From Candidatus Melainabacteria bacterium (lineage in GTDB: Bacteria > Cyanobacteriota > Vampirovibrionia > Obscuribacterales > Obscuribacteraceae), in NCBI GenBank assembly GCA_016212515.1, contig JACRFZ010000031.1, positions 104,613 to 168,612 of the forward strand: 64,000 nt of DNA, in the 5' to 3' direction. Of the stretch, positions 24,579-32,020 are shown piece by piece; positions within the stretch are counted from its first letter, which is position 1; every line of letters begins with the position of its first letter. The translations under genes and the position numbers were made by a program. The notes under the pieces were generated by a model, which saw nothing but the letters and a program-made list of their open reading frames with translations, did not search any database and had not been told where the DNA came from.

Positions 24579-25625
24579 ATGAGGCTTTGTGATGGCGCGA
24601 AGAAGGCGGTTAGCTCACTGGTGGTAACCCTTGTATTGGGGGCGGTTTTCGGCTGCCCTCAAGCAATTGCAGGGGCTTCCGATCCGAGGGAGGCGGCTGC
24701 TCTCGTAGAAGGTGCGTTGACTGAAGCTAAGCGCCTCTTTCACTTGCATCACTATGATGAGGCCATAGCAGTTCTAGAAAAGGCCCTGACCAAGCAGCCC
24801 CGGCAATATGAGTTACTGCTTGCCTACGGCCGCATGCTTATGAAGCAGGGGCGCTATCAAAAGGCGGTCGATACTTTTCTGCAATGTCAGATGGTGAAGC
24901 CGGCAGATAATGAGCCGCGCTTTTTGACGGCAGAGGCTTACGTGAGCATGGCCAGGCTCAAAGATGCAGAACTGGTAGCCAGGCAGGTTTTGCAGCGTTC
25001 AGGACCAGTTCGGGACAAGCGCCTGGCTGGCGCTTTGCTCAGTCAGATTGCTTCTTACCGGGCTATGGGCGACCTGACGGCGGCGCACTATGTGCCTGGC
25101 AATTTGCAAGATTACATGCGCTTCAAGCGCGCCGATTTCCCCCTGAAGGTAGCAATCTGGGTGGAACCGGCCCTGCGGCAGTATCGGGGTGTCTTCGAAA
25201 AGGCTGTGCGCAGCTCGTTTCAGCGCTGGTGCGATGCCTCGGGCGGCTATTTGCGCTTTGAGGTGGTGCCGGAGCAAAGAAATGCTCGTATCGTGTGCAA
25301 GCTCTTGCGCACGGTTAGAAATGGCGGCGGTCATTTCGGCAGGAAGCTTGGGGAAACCATGCTGGATGACAATGAAGGTCTCGAAGACAGTTTGAAGTTC
25401 TCGAGAGTGGAGGTCTTTTTCAATTTAGAGCAGGACCCCAGGGAGATTCCGGCCATCACCCTCCATGAAGTTGGTCATGCTCTTGGGCTTGAACATTCAG
25501 GCAATCCAAAGGACATTATGTTCCCCCATTCCCGGGAGCCTTACGCCGATATTCTCTCTGCTCGCGACAAAAACAGCATCAGACGGCTATATGGTATTAC
25601 CGCTGATATGACCGCCAGGCAGTAA
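24579..25625 (+). CDS. Exported TPR-matrixin-like zinc metalloprotease
   Basis: A 348-residue exported protein. Residues 1-32 are a signal peptide (or a lipoprotein signal with Cys26). Residues about 40-165 are TPR repeats (HHYDEAIAVLEKALTKQP, LMKQGRYQKAVDTFLQC). Residues about 185-340 form a metzincin domain: HEVGHALGLEH (296-306) supplies three zinc ligands and Glu297, and the downstream IMFP (Met314) is the Met-turn. This matches the matrixin (M10) pattern. The active site is complete, so it should be a working protease with a TPR substrate- or partner-binding region. Substrate unknown. Confidence 0.9.
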   Translation: MRLCDGAKKAVSSLVVTLVLGAVFGCPQAIAGASDPREAAALVEGALTEAKRLFHLHHYDEAIAVLEKALTKQPRQYELLLAYGRMLMKQGRYQKAVDTFLQCQMVKPADNEPRFLTAEAYVSMARLKDAELVARQVLQRSGPVRDKRLAGALLSQIASYRAMGDLTAAHYVPGNLQDYMRFKRADFPLKVAIWVEPALRQYRGVFEKAVRSSFQRWCDASGGYLRFEVVPEQRNARIVCKLLRTVRNGGGHFGRKLGETMLDDNEGLEDSLKFSRVEVFFNLEQDPREIPAITLHEVGHALGLEHSGNPKDIMFPHSREPYADILSARDKNSIRRLYGITADMTARQ

Positions 25626-25713
25626 GTTTCGTATCTGCGTTTTACTTCAATTTGATCCGCCTTGCCGTAACTTCATGGTGTTCACCGGCTGAAACTTGGA
25701 GGTAAGGTCTGCT

Positions 25714-26124
25714 ATGCAAAGAAACGCTGTTCCAACGGAGTTGCCTCCCGGCTTAGTCGGTGCTCCAAAACAAGATTCCAGCGAGATACTGTTCCATGAT
25801 AGCCAGCTCTACTTTCGCCGCCCTTCTTCTCTGTCCGACCACAGACTTGGTTCTCCTGAAGCAGATAAGGTGACTCCGGCTCAGGAATCGACCAGGGTGC
25901 CAAATGTGGCTACCGCCTCAAAAGAAGAATTACTTCAGTATCTTGCCGATAAACCAATGCCTGAGCCGCGTCAATACAAACCTGTTGCCAAAGCTACTGA
26001 AGACCTCGTTTACGAAGCTCTTCCCGGCATGGCCTGCCTGGGGCTTGTACCCGGAAAACCACATGGAGATTCAACGCTGCACTGTCTGTGGCGCAAATAT
26101 ATGCCTGTCTGGAATTCACTTTGA
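25714..26124 (+). CDS. Small hypothetical protein, tandem paralogue 1
   Basis: A 136-residue soluble protein of an unrecognised family. The first 70 residues are Pro/Ser-rich. From about residue 75 come SKEELLQYLADKP and the C-terminal signature MACLGLVPGKPHGDST, then CLWRKYMPVW. The same layout recurs in the next gene, so this is a tandem duplication. I chose ATG 25714 (AAGG seven bases upstream) rather than TTG 25696. The two conserved cysteines and the tryptophan end may be a functional site. Function unknown. Confidence 0.65.
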   Translation: MQRNAVPTELPPGLVGAPKQDSSEILFHDSQLYFRRPSSLSDHRLGSPEADKVTPAQESTRVPNVATASKEELLQYLADKPMPEPRQYKPVAKATEDLVYEALPGMACLGLVPGKPHGDSTLHCLWRKYMPVWNSL

Positions 26125-26235
26125 TCGATTTGCGCAAAGGGAGATTGAGGTGTCTCTGGCAAGGGGCGCTTTCACTATGATTTCACGCCGGTTGCTTTAT
26201 TTTCGATACGCAGAAGTGAATTAGATACAGGAGCG

Positions 26236-26673
26236 ATGGCAATGGGTGGTAGAGAGATTCTGAGAGAACTTAATCAACGTCAGACTTCAGGCGGTTATCA
26301 GGTTGATGGCACTGCCGCCCGCGTTTTAGAGGAGCAGCATCCGGTGCTGAGAGCGCCTCGCTTGTCCATAGAGCAGACCGGGCGCCTTGAATCCAGGAAT
26401 GATTCCGGTGCCTTGCCACCTCGCGAGGTCGACGTGAGGAAGGCCTCCAAGGACCAGCTTCTCGATTTCCTTGCCAAACAGAACCCCAACTTACCTATAG
26501 GCCCTCTGCCGGAGGTGAGCAAACCGGGGTTGCCCAAGATTGAGCTGGGTCGCTCGCCGGGCAAAATAGATTACGAAAAGGTGCCATTGATGAGTTGTTT
26601 GGGGTATTTGCCTGGTCGACCCAAGAGTGATTCGACCTTTACCTGTTTGCGCAACAAATACAGTCCCTGGTAG
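26236..26673 (+). CDS. Small hypothetical protein, tandem paralogue 2
   Basis: A 145-residue paralogue of the preceding protein. Shared elements are SKDQLLDFLAKQ and MSCLGYLPGRPKSDST followed by CLRNKYSPW at the extreme C-terminus. The N-terminal half has diverged freely. AGGAG is 3 bases before the first ATG (26236) and 9 before the second (26242), so translation may start at 26242. There is no signal peptide in either copy. Confidence 0.65.
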   Translation: MAMGGREILRELNQRQTSGGYQVDGTAARVLEEQHPVLRAPRLSIEQTGRLESRNDSGALPPREVDVRKASKDQLLDFLAKQNPNLPIGPLPEVSKPGLPKIELGRSPGKIDYEKVPLMSCLGYLPGRPKSDSTFTCLRNKYSPW

Positions 26674-26698
26674 TTCAACTGTGCTCAATATCGGTTGC

Positions 26699-27511
26699 TT
26701 ACTCTTTGAGGAATTCAAACTCGTAAGGCTGTTCCGCCGGTTGTTCGGTTTCCGGAGGAGCCAGGTGTATGCCGTCCAGGGTGTACATTATGTAGCTTGC
26801 TAGAGACATCACTCTTGCTGCTTGCTGAATGCTGAGGGGGGCACTATCGGGTATGCCCTTGTAGCGTTTGAAAAAGCCTGCCAGTAAATCCGAAATACCT
26901 TCATTTTCCAGGGCGCTATTTTCGGGGCTACAGAGTAGACCGTCTTCCGGGTCAAAGGCTTTGCGTATCAGTTCGGCACCGGACTCTTTGATGTTACCGC
27001 TGGTGGCAAGTCTGACGGCATCTTCCACTTCTTTTACCGAAAGAGCTACGGCCTGGCCGTAATGCCCCAGTTCGAAGGGGCGCCAGGTGGAGTGATAAAT
27101 TGCCGGATGCATGAGGGCGCCGATGTAGTCGCCACAGGGCGGTTCGGGAATGACTGCGGCCATCTTTCTGAAGCCGTTCAGGCGATCCAGTCTGCCCCCT
27201 ACGATGAAAGGGAATTCGTCTAGGTCCCGCTCAAATTCATCATTCTTGAGACTGGGCACGAAGTAGACATTGGAGGCAAAGTAGAGTGTGACCGATTCTG
27301 TGGAGAAGCAGCCCCTCAGGACATCGGATGTTTCAAGCACCCAGGACCAATTTTGTCTCTTTAGCTGCTCCATCATCTCACGTGATTCAGGTTTCTGCAG
27401 CATCGCGCGACCTTTGGCGATGGCCTGGTCTATGGCTTGCTCAACTCGTTCTTTGGGTTGTGCCAAGGTAAGACCAATAGCAGGTACTGGTGGTAGCTGG
27501 TTCATATTCAT
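26699..27511 (-). CDS. Hypothetical protein, 270 residues
   Basis: A soluble protein without a recognised family. It has a mixed alpha/beta appearance, an acidic middle and the conserved-looking block PPCGDYIGALMHPAIYHSTW near residue 125. A short acidic tail follows a Glu/Pro stretch. No signal peptide, and no catalytic signature I can name. GGGAG lies 8 bases upstream of the second ATG (27505), which may be the real start. Convergent with the tandem paralogues. Confidence 0.6.
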   Translation of the reverse strand: MNMNQLPPVPAIGLTLAQPKERVEQAIDQAIAKGRAMLQKPESREMMEQLKRQNWSWVLETSDVLRGCFSTESVTLYFASNVYFVPSLKNDEFERDLDEFPFIVGGRLDRLNGFRKMAAVIPEPPCGDYIGALMHPAIYHSTWRPFELGHYGQAVALSVKEVEDAVRLATSGNIKESGAELIRKAFDPEDGLLCSPENSALENEGISDLLAGFFKRYKGIPDSAPLSIQQAARVMSLASYIMYTLDGIHLAPPETEQPAEQPYEFEFLKE

Positions 27512-27587
27512 GCTCCCAATGAAAACCCAGGTGTTTGAAAAATAGTTTTTGTTCTAACCCAAGTATGCCCAGCGATGTGGAGTTAAA

Positions 27588-28301
27588 TCAATCTAGGCGA
27601 CTCATTTCAGTTTTCTCGGCGAGAGCTTCGGAAAGCATATTTAAGATGGCATGACCACGGTCTCTTTGCTGTTTTGATGAAATGTCGATGCTGGCCAGCA
27701 ACGCTGCTTGTTGGCTACGCCCGTCACTCTTGAGAAGGCGCTGGTAATGGATAGCTACTTCATCAAATTGAATGGGCATGGTCTGGCTATTATCCGTGAG
27801 GGTCTCAGTCAGATTCTTGAGAATGCGTATGTAGAGTTGTTCAGCGGCTCGCACATTACCAAGCTTGTGCTCGATGGAAGCCAGAAGATAAAGGGCGTCC
27901 AGTACCTGTTGATCTCTGGGTGGAAGACAGGTGGTGCAAATACTCAGAAGTCGCTCCGCATAGTGATATGCTTCATGGCAATCTAGTTTGAGGCAATAGA
28001 AGAAGACTAGCTGCCGCAGCAGCGGCGAGAGCATAAGAGATTTTTCCCCAAGGATATCTTCTTTTAGATTGAGGGACCACAATAGAAGCGTTTCCAGTGT
28101 GTCGAGGTGACTATCGTCTTTCGATAATTGGAAAATGAGAGCGTCAAGAGCCAGCCAGAAGCGAGGATGGTACTGATCGTATTGGTCTTTAGTCAGCAGA
28201 CAAGCCGAAGCCAGAGCCTTAAAATGGTTATCTTCCTGCCTTTCGGCCAGCTCTGTTATGGTCGTAATGCAGTCTGCGTCAATCATGCTTTGGAAACCCA
28301 T
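27588..28301 (-). CDS. TPR-like hypothetical protein
   Basis: A 237-residue all-helical protein. The central part has TPR-like pairs (HEAYHYAERLLSICTTCLP; LYLLASIEHKLGNVRAAEQL followed by LYIRILKNL), the rest is less regular. No signal peptide, so a cytosolic adaptor is likely. It lies 76 bases upstream of the gene at 26699-27511 on the same strand and may be co-transcribed with it. Function unknown. Confidence 0.62.
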   Translation of the reverse strand: MGFQSMIDADCITTITELAERQEDNHFKALASACLLTKDQYDQYHPRFWLALDALIFQLSKDDSHLDTLETLLLWSLNLKEDILGEKSLMLSPLLRQLVFFYCLKLDCHEAYHYAERLLSICTTCLPPRDQQVLDALYLLASIEHKLGNVRAAEQLYIRILKNLTETLTDNSQTMPIQFDEVAIHYQRLLKSDGRSQQAALLASIDISSKQQRDRGHAILNMLSEALAEKTEMSRLD

Positions 28302-28382
28302 AGCAGCTTTAGATTCAGTGAGAGTTTCCTGAATCTATACATTCCCCATAGGCGCGCAAATTTGCAATTTCACGGCATGAAA

Positions 28383-28404
28383 TTACTGGGGAAAGCCCCA
28401 GTAA
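28383..28404. repeat. Perfect 9-bp hairpin between divergent genes
   Basis: TTACTGGGG (28383-28391) pairs with CCCCAGTAA (28396-28404) around an AAAG tetraloop. It lies in the divergent region 28302-28484 and could act in the leader of either gene. No T-tract on the plus side. Confidence 0.5.
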
Positions 28405-28484
28405 CGGCTGGTGTTGCCCCCATAATGAAGCAGGGCAGGCTATCCGTGGCATATGAAAGTTAGGTCCCGGCGTGGGAAGTATTG

Positions 28485-28736
28485 ATGAAATCCTTCACTG
28501 ACCAGAAAGTTTTGACTGCTCGGCAGAAAGCCAAACGCCTCCGCATTGTCTTTCTGGTCTTTGCTCTGGTCACCATGTGCGACATTTTGACCATTGCGCT
28601 TTTACAGTATGCCGGCATCATCTCGGAGCGTCAGAAACTTATTGTATTTGTGGTTCTGGTCGGTCTTGCCAGCCCTCTGGGCGTGGTTCTGGCTATGGTT
28701 TGCGCCCGTGCGGAAAGTAGGGCCAAAAACAAGTGA
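28485..28736 (+). CDS. Small two-helix membrane protein
   Basis: An 83-residue protein with two hydrophobic helices (about 20-42, FLVFALVTMCDILTIALL, and 52-74, LIVFVVLVGLASPLGVVL) and basic ends, so a hairpin membrane protein with both termini probably cytosolic. GGGAAG precedes ATG 28485; a TTG one codon earlier is less likely. Function unknown. Confidence 0.6.
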   Translation: MKSFTDQKVLTARQKAKRLRIVFLVFALVTMCDILTIALLQYAGIISERQKLIVFVVLVGLASPLGVVLAMVCARAESRAKNK

Positions 28737-28811
28737 ATAAGGGCGGCGATATTTGCTCCCGGCGGGCATAAAGTCTCTAGTTTCCAAATGTAATAAATTA
28801 GGGAAAGTCCC

Positions 28812-29231
28812 ATGACCCAAAGTCTCGACATTTCGAGTTTACCGCTTGCCAGAATCAGTGAACTGGCTGAATTTCTCGATGTATCCGCGGCCAATGCCGA
28901 AGCCATCTTCCGCAAGTTGGAGCGAGCCGGCGACGGCTTCCTGCCAGAAGATGACGCCGCAACCGATGATGAACGCAGCGGTAGAACCGAGGGTGTAGGA
29001 CGGGTCAGTCGCCTGGCTCAGACTCTGGCTGCTGAAGTTGAGAAGGTGTACCGCCGTGAAATGGATAAGCTGACAGCTTGCGCTGCTACGCTTGAGCGTT
29101 GGCGTAAGAGCAGCCCCAGTGCTACTGAGGCTGGTGAAATTGAAAGACTGGGTTGGGAACTGACTCAGTTGCAGAGCAAGTATCTGAGAGTGATTGAGTT
29201 TGCTTCCAGACTTTCTTCCGCCAAACTATAA
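28812..29231 (+). CDS. Hypothetical coiled-coil protein
   Basis: A 139-residue cytosolic protein. The first 45 residues look like a small helical domain (ARISELAEFLDVSAANAEAI) that could be a helix-turn-helix-like fold, followed by an acidic linker and a long helix from about residue 75 to the end. No family recognised. The next gene follows after a 128-base gap with its own promoter candidate. Confidence 0.55.
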   Translation: MTQSLDISSLPLARISELAEFLDVSAANAEAIFRKLERAGDGFLPEDDAATDDERSGRTEGVGRVSRLAQTLAAEVEKVYRREMDKLTACAATLERWRKSSPSATEAGEIERLGWELTQLQSKYLRVIEFASRLSSAKL

Positions 29232-29258
29232 CTTGCACTTTACATTTTGATCCCTGGC

Positions 29259-29293
29259 TTGACAATGTTTACACCAGATGGAGTTTTATCTGG
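29259..29293 (+). promoter_or_regulatory. Consensus -35 with inverted repeat
   Basis: TTGACA (29259-29264) is followed by CCAGAT (29274-29279) and ATCTGG (29288-29293), an inverted repeat with an 8-base spacer lying where a -10 and transcription start would be. The -10 itself is poor (TTATCT at 21 bp). It is a possible regulated promoter for the gene at 29360. Confidence 0.35.
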
Positions 29294-29359
29294 CGAACTA
29301 AGTTGGTCGAGACTAAACTGAGATCAGTGTCCTTGTCTTCGACCAGGGTGAACAAGTAA

Positions 29360-30124
29360 ATGCAAAACCAAGCTTCCGAGTTAATCGAGACTCTTCCTGA
29401 AGGTTCATTGAGGTTCGGTCTGAGAGTGTCGCCACTCCTGATTCGCACACTCACTTCGATTGCGGCCATCGCCACCAATGTATTGAACCTGGCCGTATGC
29501 TTCTATGTTTATGTGTTCCTCTTGATCGGTACCTCCGGTATTCCAGCAATGGGCTGGGCTTTTGAGTATCTAGTCGCTCCTTTAACTGCTTGCCTCATTG
29601 GTGTTCTATCTACTCGCATCAACAAGAGCTATATTGAATCTTCGCACAAGCTCATTGGCAGTGATGCAAATCCCGATCACGATCTGATTCAGATGCGGTT
29701 CTTGACGGTGGTGGGTTTCTTTTGCAGCACTATATTCACCCTCAGTATTCTCACACCGGCTTTATCCTGGCCCTTTGCCACGGTCTTGCTGGTTAGCAGT
29801 TGGATAGGCATTTTAGGCGTGAGAAATTGCCTGAACAAGACCCTCTCCATTGCTGGAAATTCTAGTTCCTCGCTACCGGCAGTACCGAAATTTGCAGATG
29901 ATCTGGAAGTGATGCTGGTCAGTCTATGTAAGGCTGATTCAAGCCAGATGGCTAACGCGCTGGCCCGGGAATGTCTCAATAGTTTGAAGCGAAAAGTGAG
30001 CGGCGACACCCCTGGTGATGAAGTGCATACTCTCGTTAATGAGCTAATGAAACGCAGGCGCCATGAAGATGCCGACATGATTTCCGCTCATTACCTCAAA
30101 CTTCTGGAAGCGGAAGGGGTCTGA
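29360..30124 (+). CDS. Four-helix membrane protein of unknown function
   Basis: A 254-residue protein with hydrophobic segments at about 25-60, 68-85, 112-132 and 135-155, then a soluble helical C-terminal domain of about 90 residues (ADDLEVMLVSLCKADSSQ onward). AGGGTG precedes the ATG. No transporter or enzyme motif is visible. The cytosolic tail suggests a signalling or scaffold role, but nothing fixes it. Confidence 0.6.
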   Translation: MQNQASELIETLPEGSLRFGLRVSPLLIRTLTSIAAIATNVLNLAVCFYVYVFLLIGTSGIPAMGWAFEYLVAPLTACLIGVLSTRINKSYIESSHKLIGSDANPDHDLIQMRFLTVVGFFCSTIFTLSILTPALSWPFATVLLVSSWIGILGVRNCLNKTLSIAGNSSSSLPAVPKFADDLEVMLVSLCKADSSQMANALARECLNSLKRKVSGDTPGDEVHTLVNELMKRRRHEDADMISAHYLKLLEAEGV

Positions 30125-30168
30125 CGGAAGTCTAGTGCTGACTGTGGTGTGTGAAAGTAATTAGTGTT

Positions 30169-30174
30169 TATAAT
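30169..30174 (+). promoter_or_regulatory. -10 element adjacent to the ATG (leaderless)
   Basis: A consensus TATAAT ends 6 bases before ATG 30181, the same geometry as at 24567-24572. It supports ATG 30181 over the upstream in-frame GTG 30151 and suggests a leaderless mRNA. Confidence 0.5.
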
Positions 30175-30180
30175 GGCAGC

Positions 30181-30810
30181 ATGAAACCAGAGCGCAGCCA
30201 ATTTACCCGCACCGAATTGAAGATAATCGACCAGTACCGCACGCCCTACCAGGTGCAGCGATATCTGAAAACGCTTTCCTACAATCATGACCATACGATA
30301 TGGTCGTTTCGGGAAGTGGTAAAGCGAAAGACGGCTCATTGTCTGGAAGGGGCGCTGACTGCGGCTGCCATTCTGGAGCAGCACGGCTATCCGCCCTTGC
30401 TCATGAGTCTTGAATCAGTAGATAATCTCGACCACGTTTTGTTCGTCTTTCGTGCTTCCACCGGCTGGGGGGCAGTCGGTCGCTCGCGCGATACCGGCTT
30501 GCACGGGCGCCGTCCCGTTTTTCGCAGCGCACGAGATCTTGCTCTCAGCTATTTTGATCCCTATGTCGACAATAGTGGGCGTATCACCGCCTATGGTGTC
30601 GTCAATTTGAATGATCTCAGCCGCTGTAATTGGCGATTTTCGGAGTCTAAGCTGACTCGGGTGGAGAACTATCTCATTGAATGCGACCATACCGACATTG
30701 TTTCGTCGGAGCGGCGTTACCAGCGCCTACTGAAGCGTTTCAAGGAGTTCAAGGCCAAGTATCCCAATCGACAGGTGACGTACTTCGATAATAAAGATAC
30801 CTGGATGTAA
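30181..30810 (+). CDS. Transglutaminase-like cysteine protein
   Basis: A 209-residue cytosolic protein. The conserved core has a cysteine in TAHCLEGALTAAAILEQHGY, a histidine in LDHVLFVFR, and GRSRDTGLHGRRPVF downstream, the Cys-His-Asp order of transglutaminase/papain-like folds. I recall closely similar uncharacterised bacterial proteins of the same length with this sequence style. Start ATG 30181 is chosen because the -10 element lies between it and GTG 30151. The reaction is not established for the family. Confidence 0.72.
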   Translation: MKPERSQFTRTELKIIDQYRTPYQVQRYLKTLSYNHDHTIWSFREVVKRKTAHCLEGALTAAAILEQHGYPPLLMSLESVDNLDHVLFVFRASTGWGAVGRSRDTGLHGRRPVFRSARDLALSYFDPYVDNSGRITAYGVVNLNDLSRCNWRFSESKLTRVENYLIECDHTDIVSSERRYQRLLKRFKEFKAKYPNRQVTYFDNKDTWM

Positions 30811-30865
30811 GACTGCCGGAACTATAGCCCAGCGCCGATATATGCTTCATTGATGCAGTCGGGAC

Positions 30866-32020
30866 TTACTTGAGGGTTACTTCCAGCGCCTTCGGGAAGT
30901 ACACCAGTTCATCTTCCATGAGGCGCTTGAGATGCAGGCTGTTGACGTTATAGGTGAGCTTGATCTTGCCCGGTCCGGCTTTGTATTCGGGGTGGGCTTT
31001 GACGCTGTAGTAGAAAAGTTCGGGGTCTTTGGGAAACTTGTAGACCTCTTTGCGGGGGCTCCAGGGTCCTTCCGGGCGCATGGCCGTGCGCACCATGATA
31101 GCTGCCCTGTCTGAAGGAATATAGAAGCAGTAGAGACCCTTTAAGCCCTCAATTCTTACAACCGACATTTCCGAAGCCCCGTCTTCAAACAGAATCTCCG
31201 GCAACTCTCTGGCTTTCACCCATTTGCCCGACCACCACTCCATTTCTTTCATGTTGACCTGAGCGAGGTCGCGCAGTTTGATGCGGGAAAGTGCCGTGGG
31301 ATTTCGCACTGTGCCGATAGCCATGCCGGTGTAGGAGTTGAACATATAGAGATAATCGCCCTCTTTGTAGCAAGCTACCGAGAGTAAGGCGATGCCGGCG
31401 CTTTGCTTTAATCTAAAGACGCGCTGGACCCACTTGTCGGGGCTGTCCGTGGGGTTTAATACGACGATTATGTGATTGTCGCGCATCTTGAACTGAAAGG
31501 GTGCGGGCAACTGTCGGTCGGTCTTGACCGTATGCTGAAAGAGATAGAGGCGTCCGTCGATTTCAATGCCGTCGCCGGGCCAGTAATAATTTGTGCCGTC
31601 TTCTTCCCGGCAAATAAAAAAGTCGCGTTTGCCGAAGTAATACTTGAGTTTACCGCCTGCTTGCTTTGGCTTATCCACTGCTACACAGTTGCGCTCCATG
31701 CGGCAGCCTGTGCGCTTCCCACCGATAATCTTGCCGCGAAAGCTGTCCCCAAAGAGCCAGACTGTGCTTCCATCCGATAGGGGTATGGAATAGGCGGCGT
31801 CGCCGCCGCAGAAACCGGCTTTACTGTCGATGCGTCTTTGCAAGGATGGGTCTGGGCGGCAACTCAGCACCTCAGGCGGGGCTTTCGGCTTTTGTGGTGC
31901 CCCGGGCGGAGCCTGTGCTTGCACCGGCGTGCTAGCGGCGAGGGCAACTGCCATGGCAATTGCCCTTGCACCGAAGCCTCTTTTCAGACTCTTAATTTTG
32001 CTCAGGCTTACTCTCGCCAT
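30866..32020 (-). CDS. Exported DUF4185-like beta-propeller protein
   Basis: A 384-residue protein with a signal peptide (MARVSLSKIKSLKRG, then a hydrophobic core and cleavage at VQAQ). The mature protein has propeller-like features known from DUF4185 and related glycoside-hydrolase-like proteins: TVWLFGDSF near the start, GPWSPRKEVY, and AHPEY with LTYNVNS late in the chain. It probably binds or cleaves an extracellular glycan, but no catalytic residue can be named. The start overlaps the end of the triple-AAA protease gene by 29 bases, so it is the last gene of that operon. Confidence 0.72.
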   Translation of the reverse strand: MARVSLSKIKSLKRGFGARAIAMAVALAASTPVQAQAPPGAPQKPKAPPEVLSCRPDPSLQRRIDSKAGFCGGDAAYSIPLSDGSTVWLFGDSFRGKIIGGKRTGCRMERNCVAVDKPKQAGGKLKYYFGKRDFFICREEDGTNYYWPGDGIEIDGRLYLFQHTVKTDRQLPAPFQFKMRDNHIIVVLNPTDSPDKWVQRVFRLKQSAGIALLSVACYKEGDYLYMFNSYTGMAIGTVRNPTALSRIKLRDLAQVNMKEMEWWSGKWVKARELPEILFEDGASEMSVVRIEGLKGLYCFYIPSDRAAIMVRTAMRPEGPWSPRKEVYKFPKDPELFYYSVKAHPEYKAGPGKIKLTYNVNSLHLKRLMEDELVYFPKALEVTLK

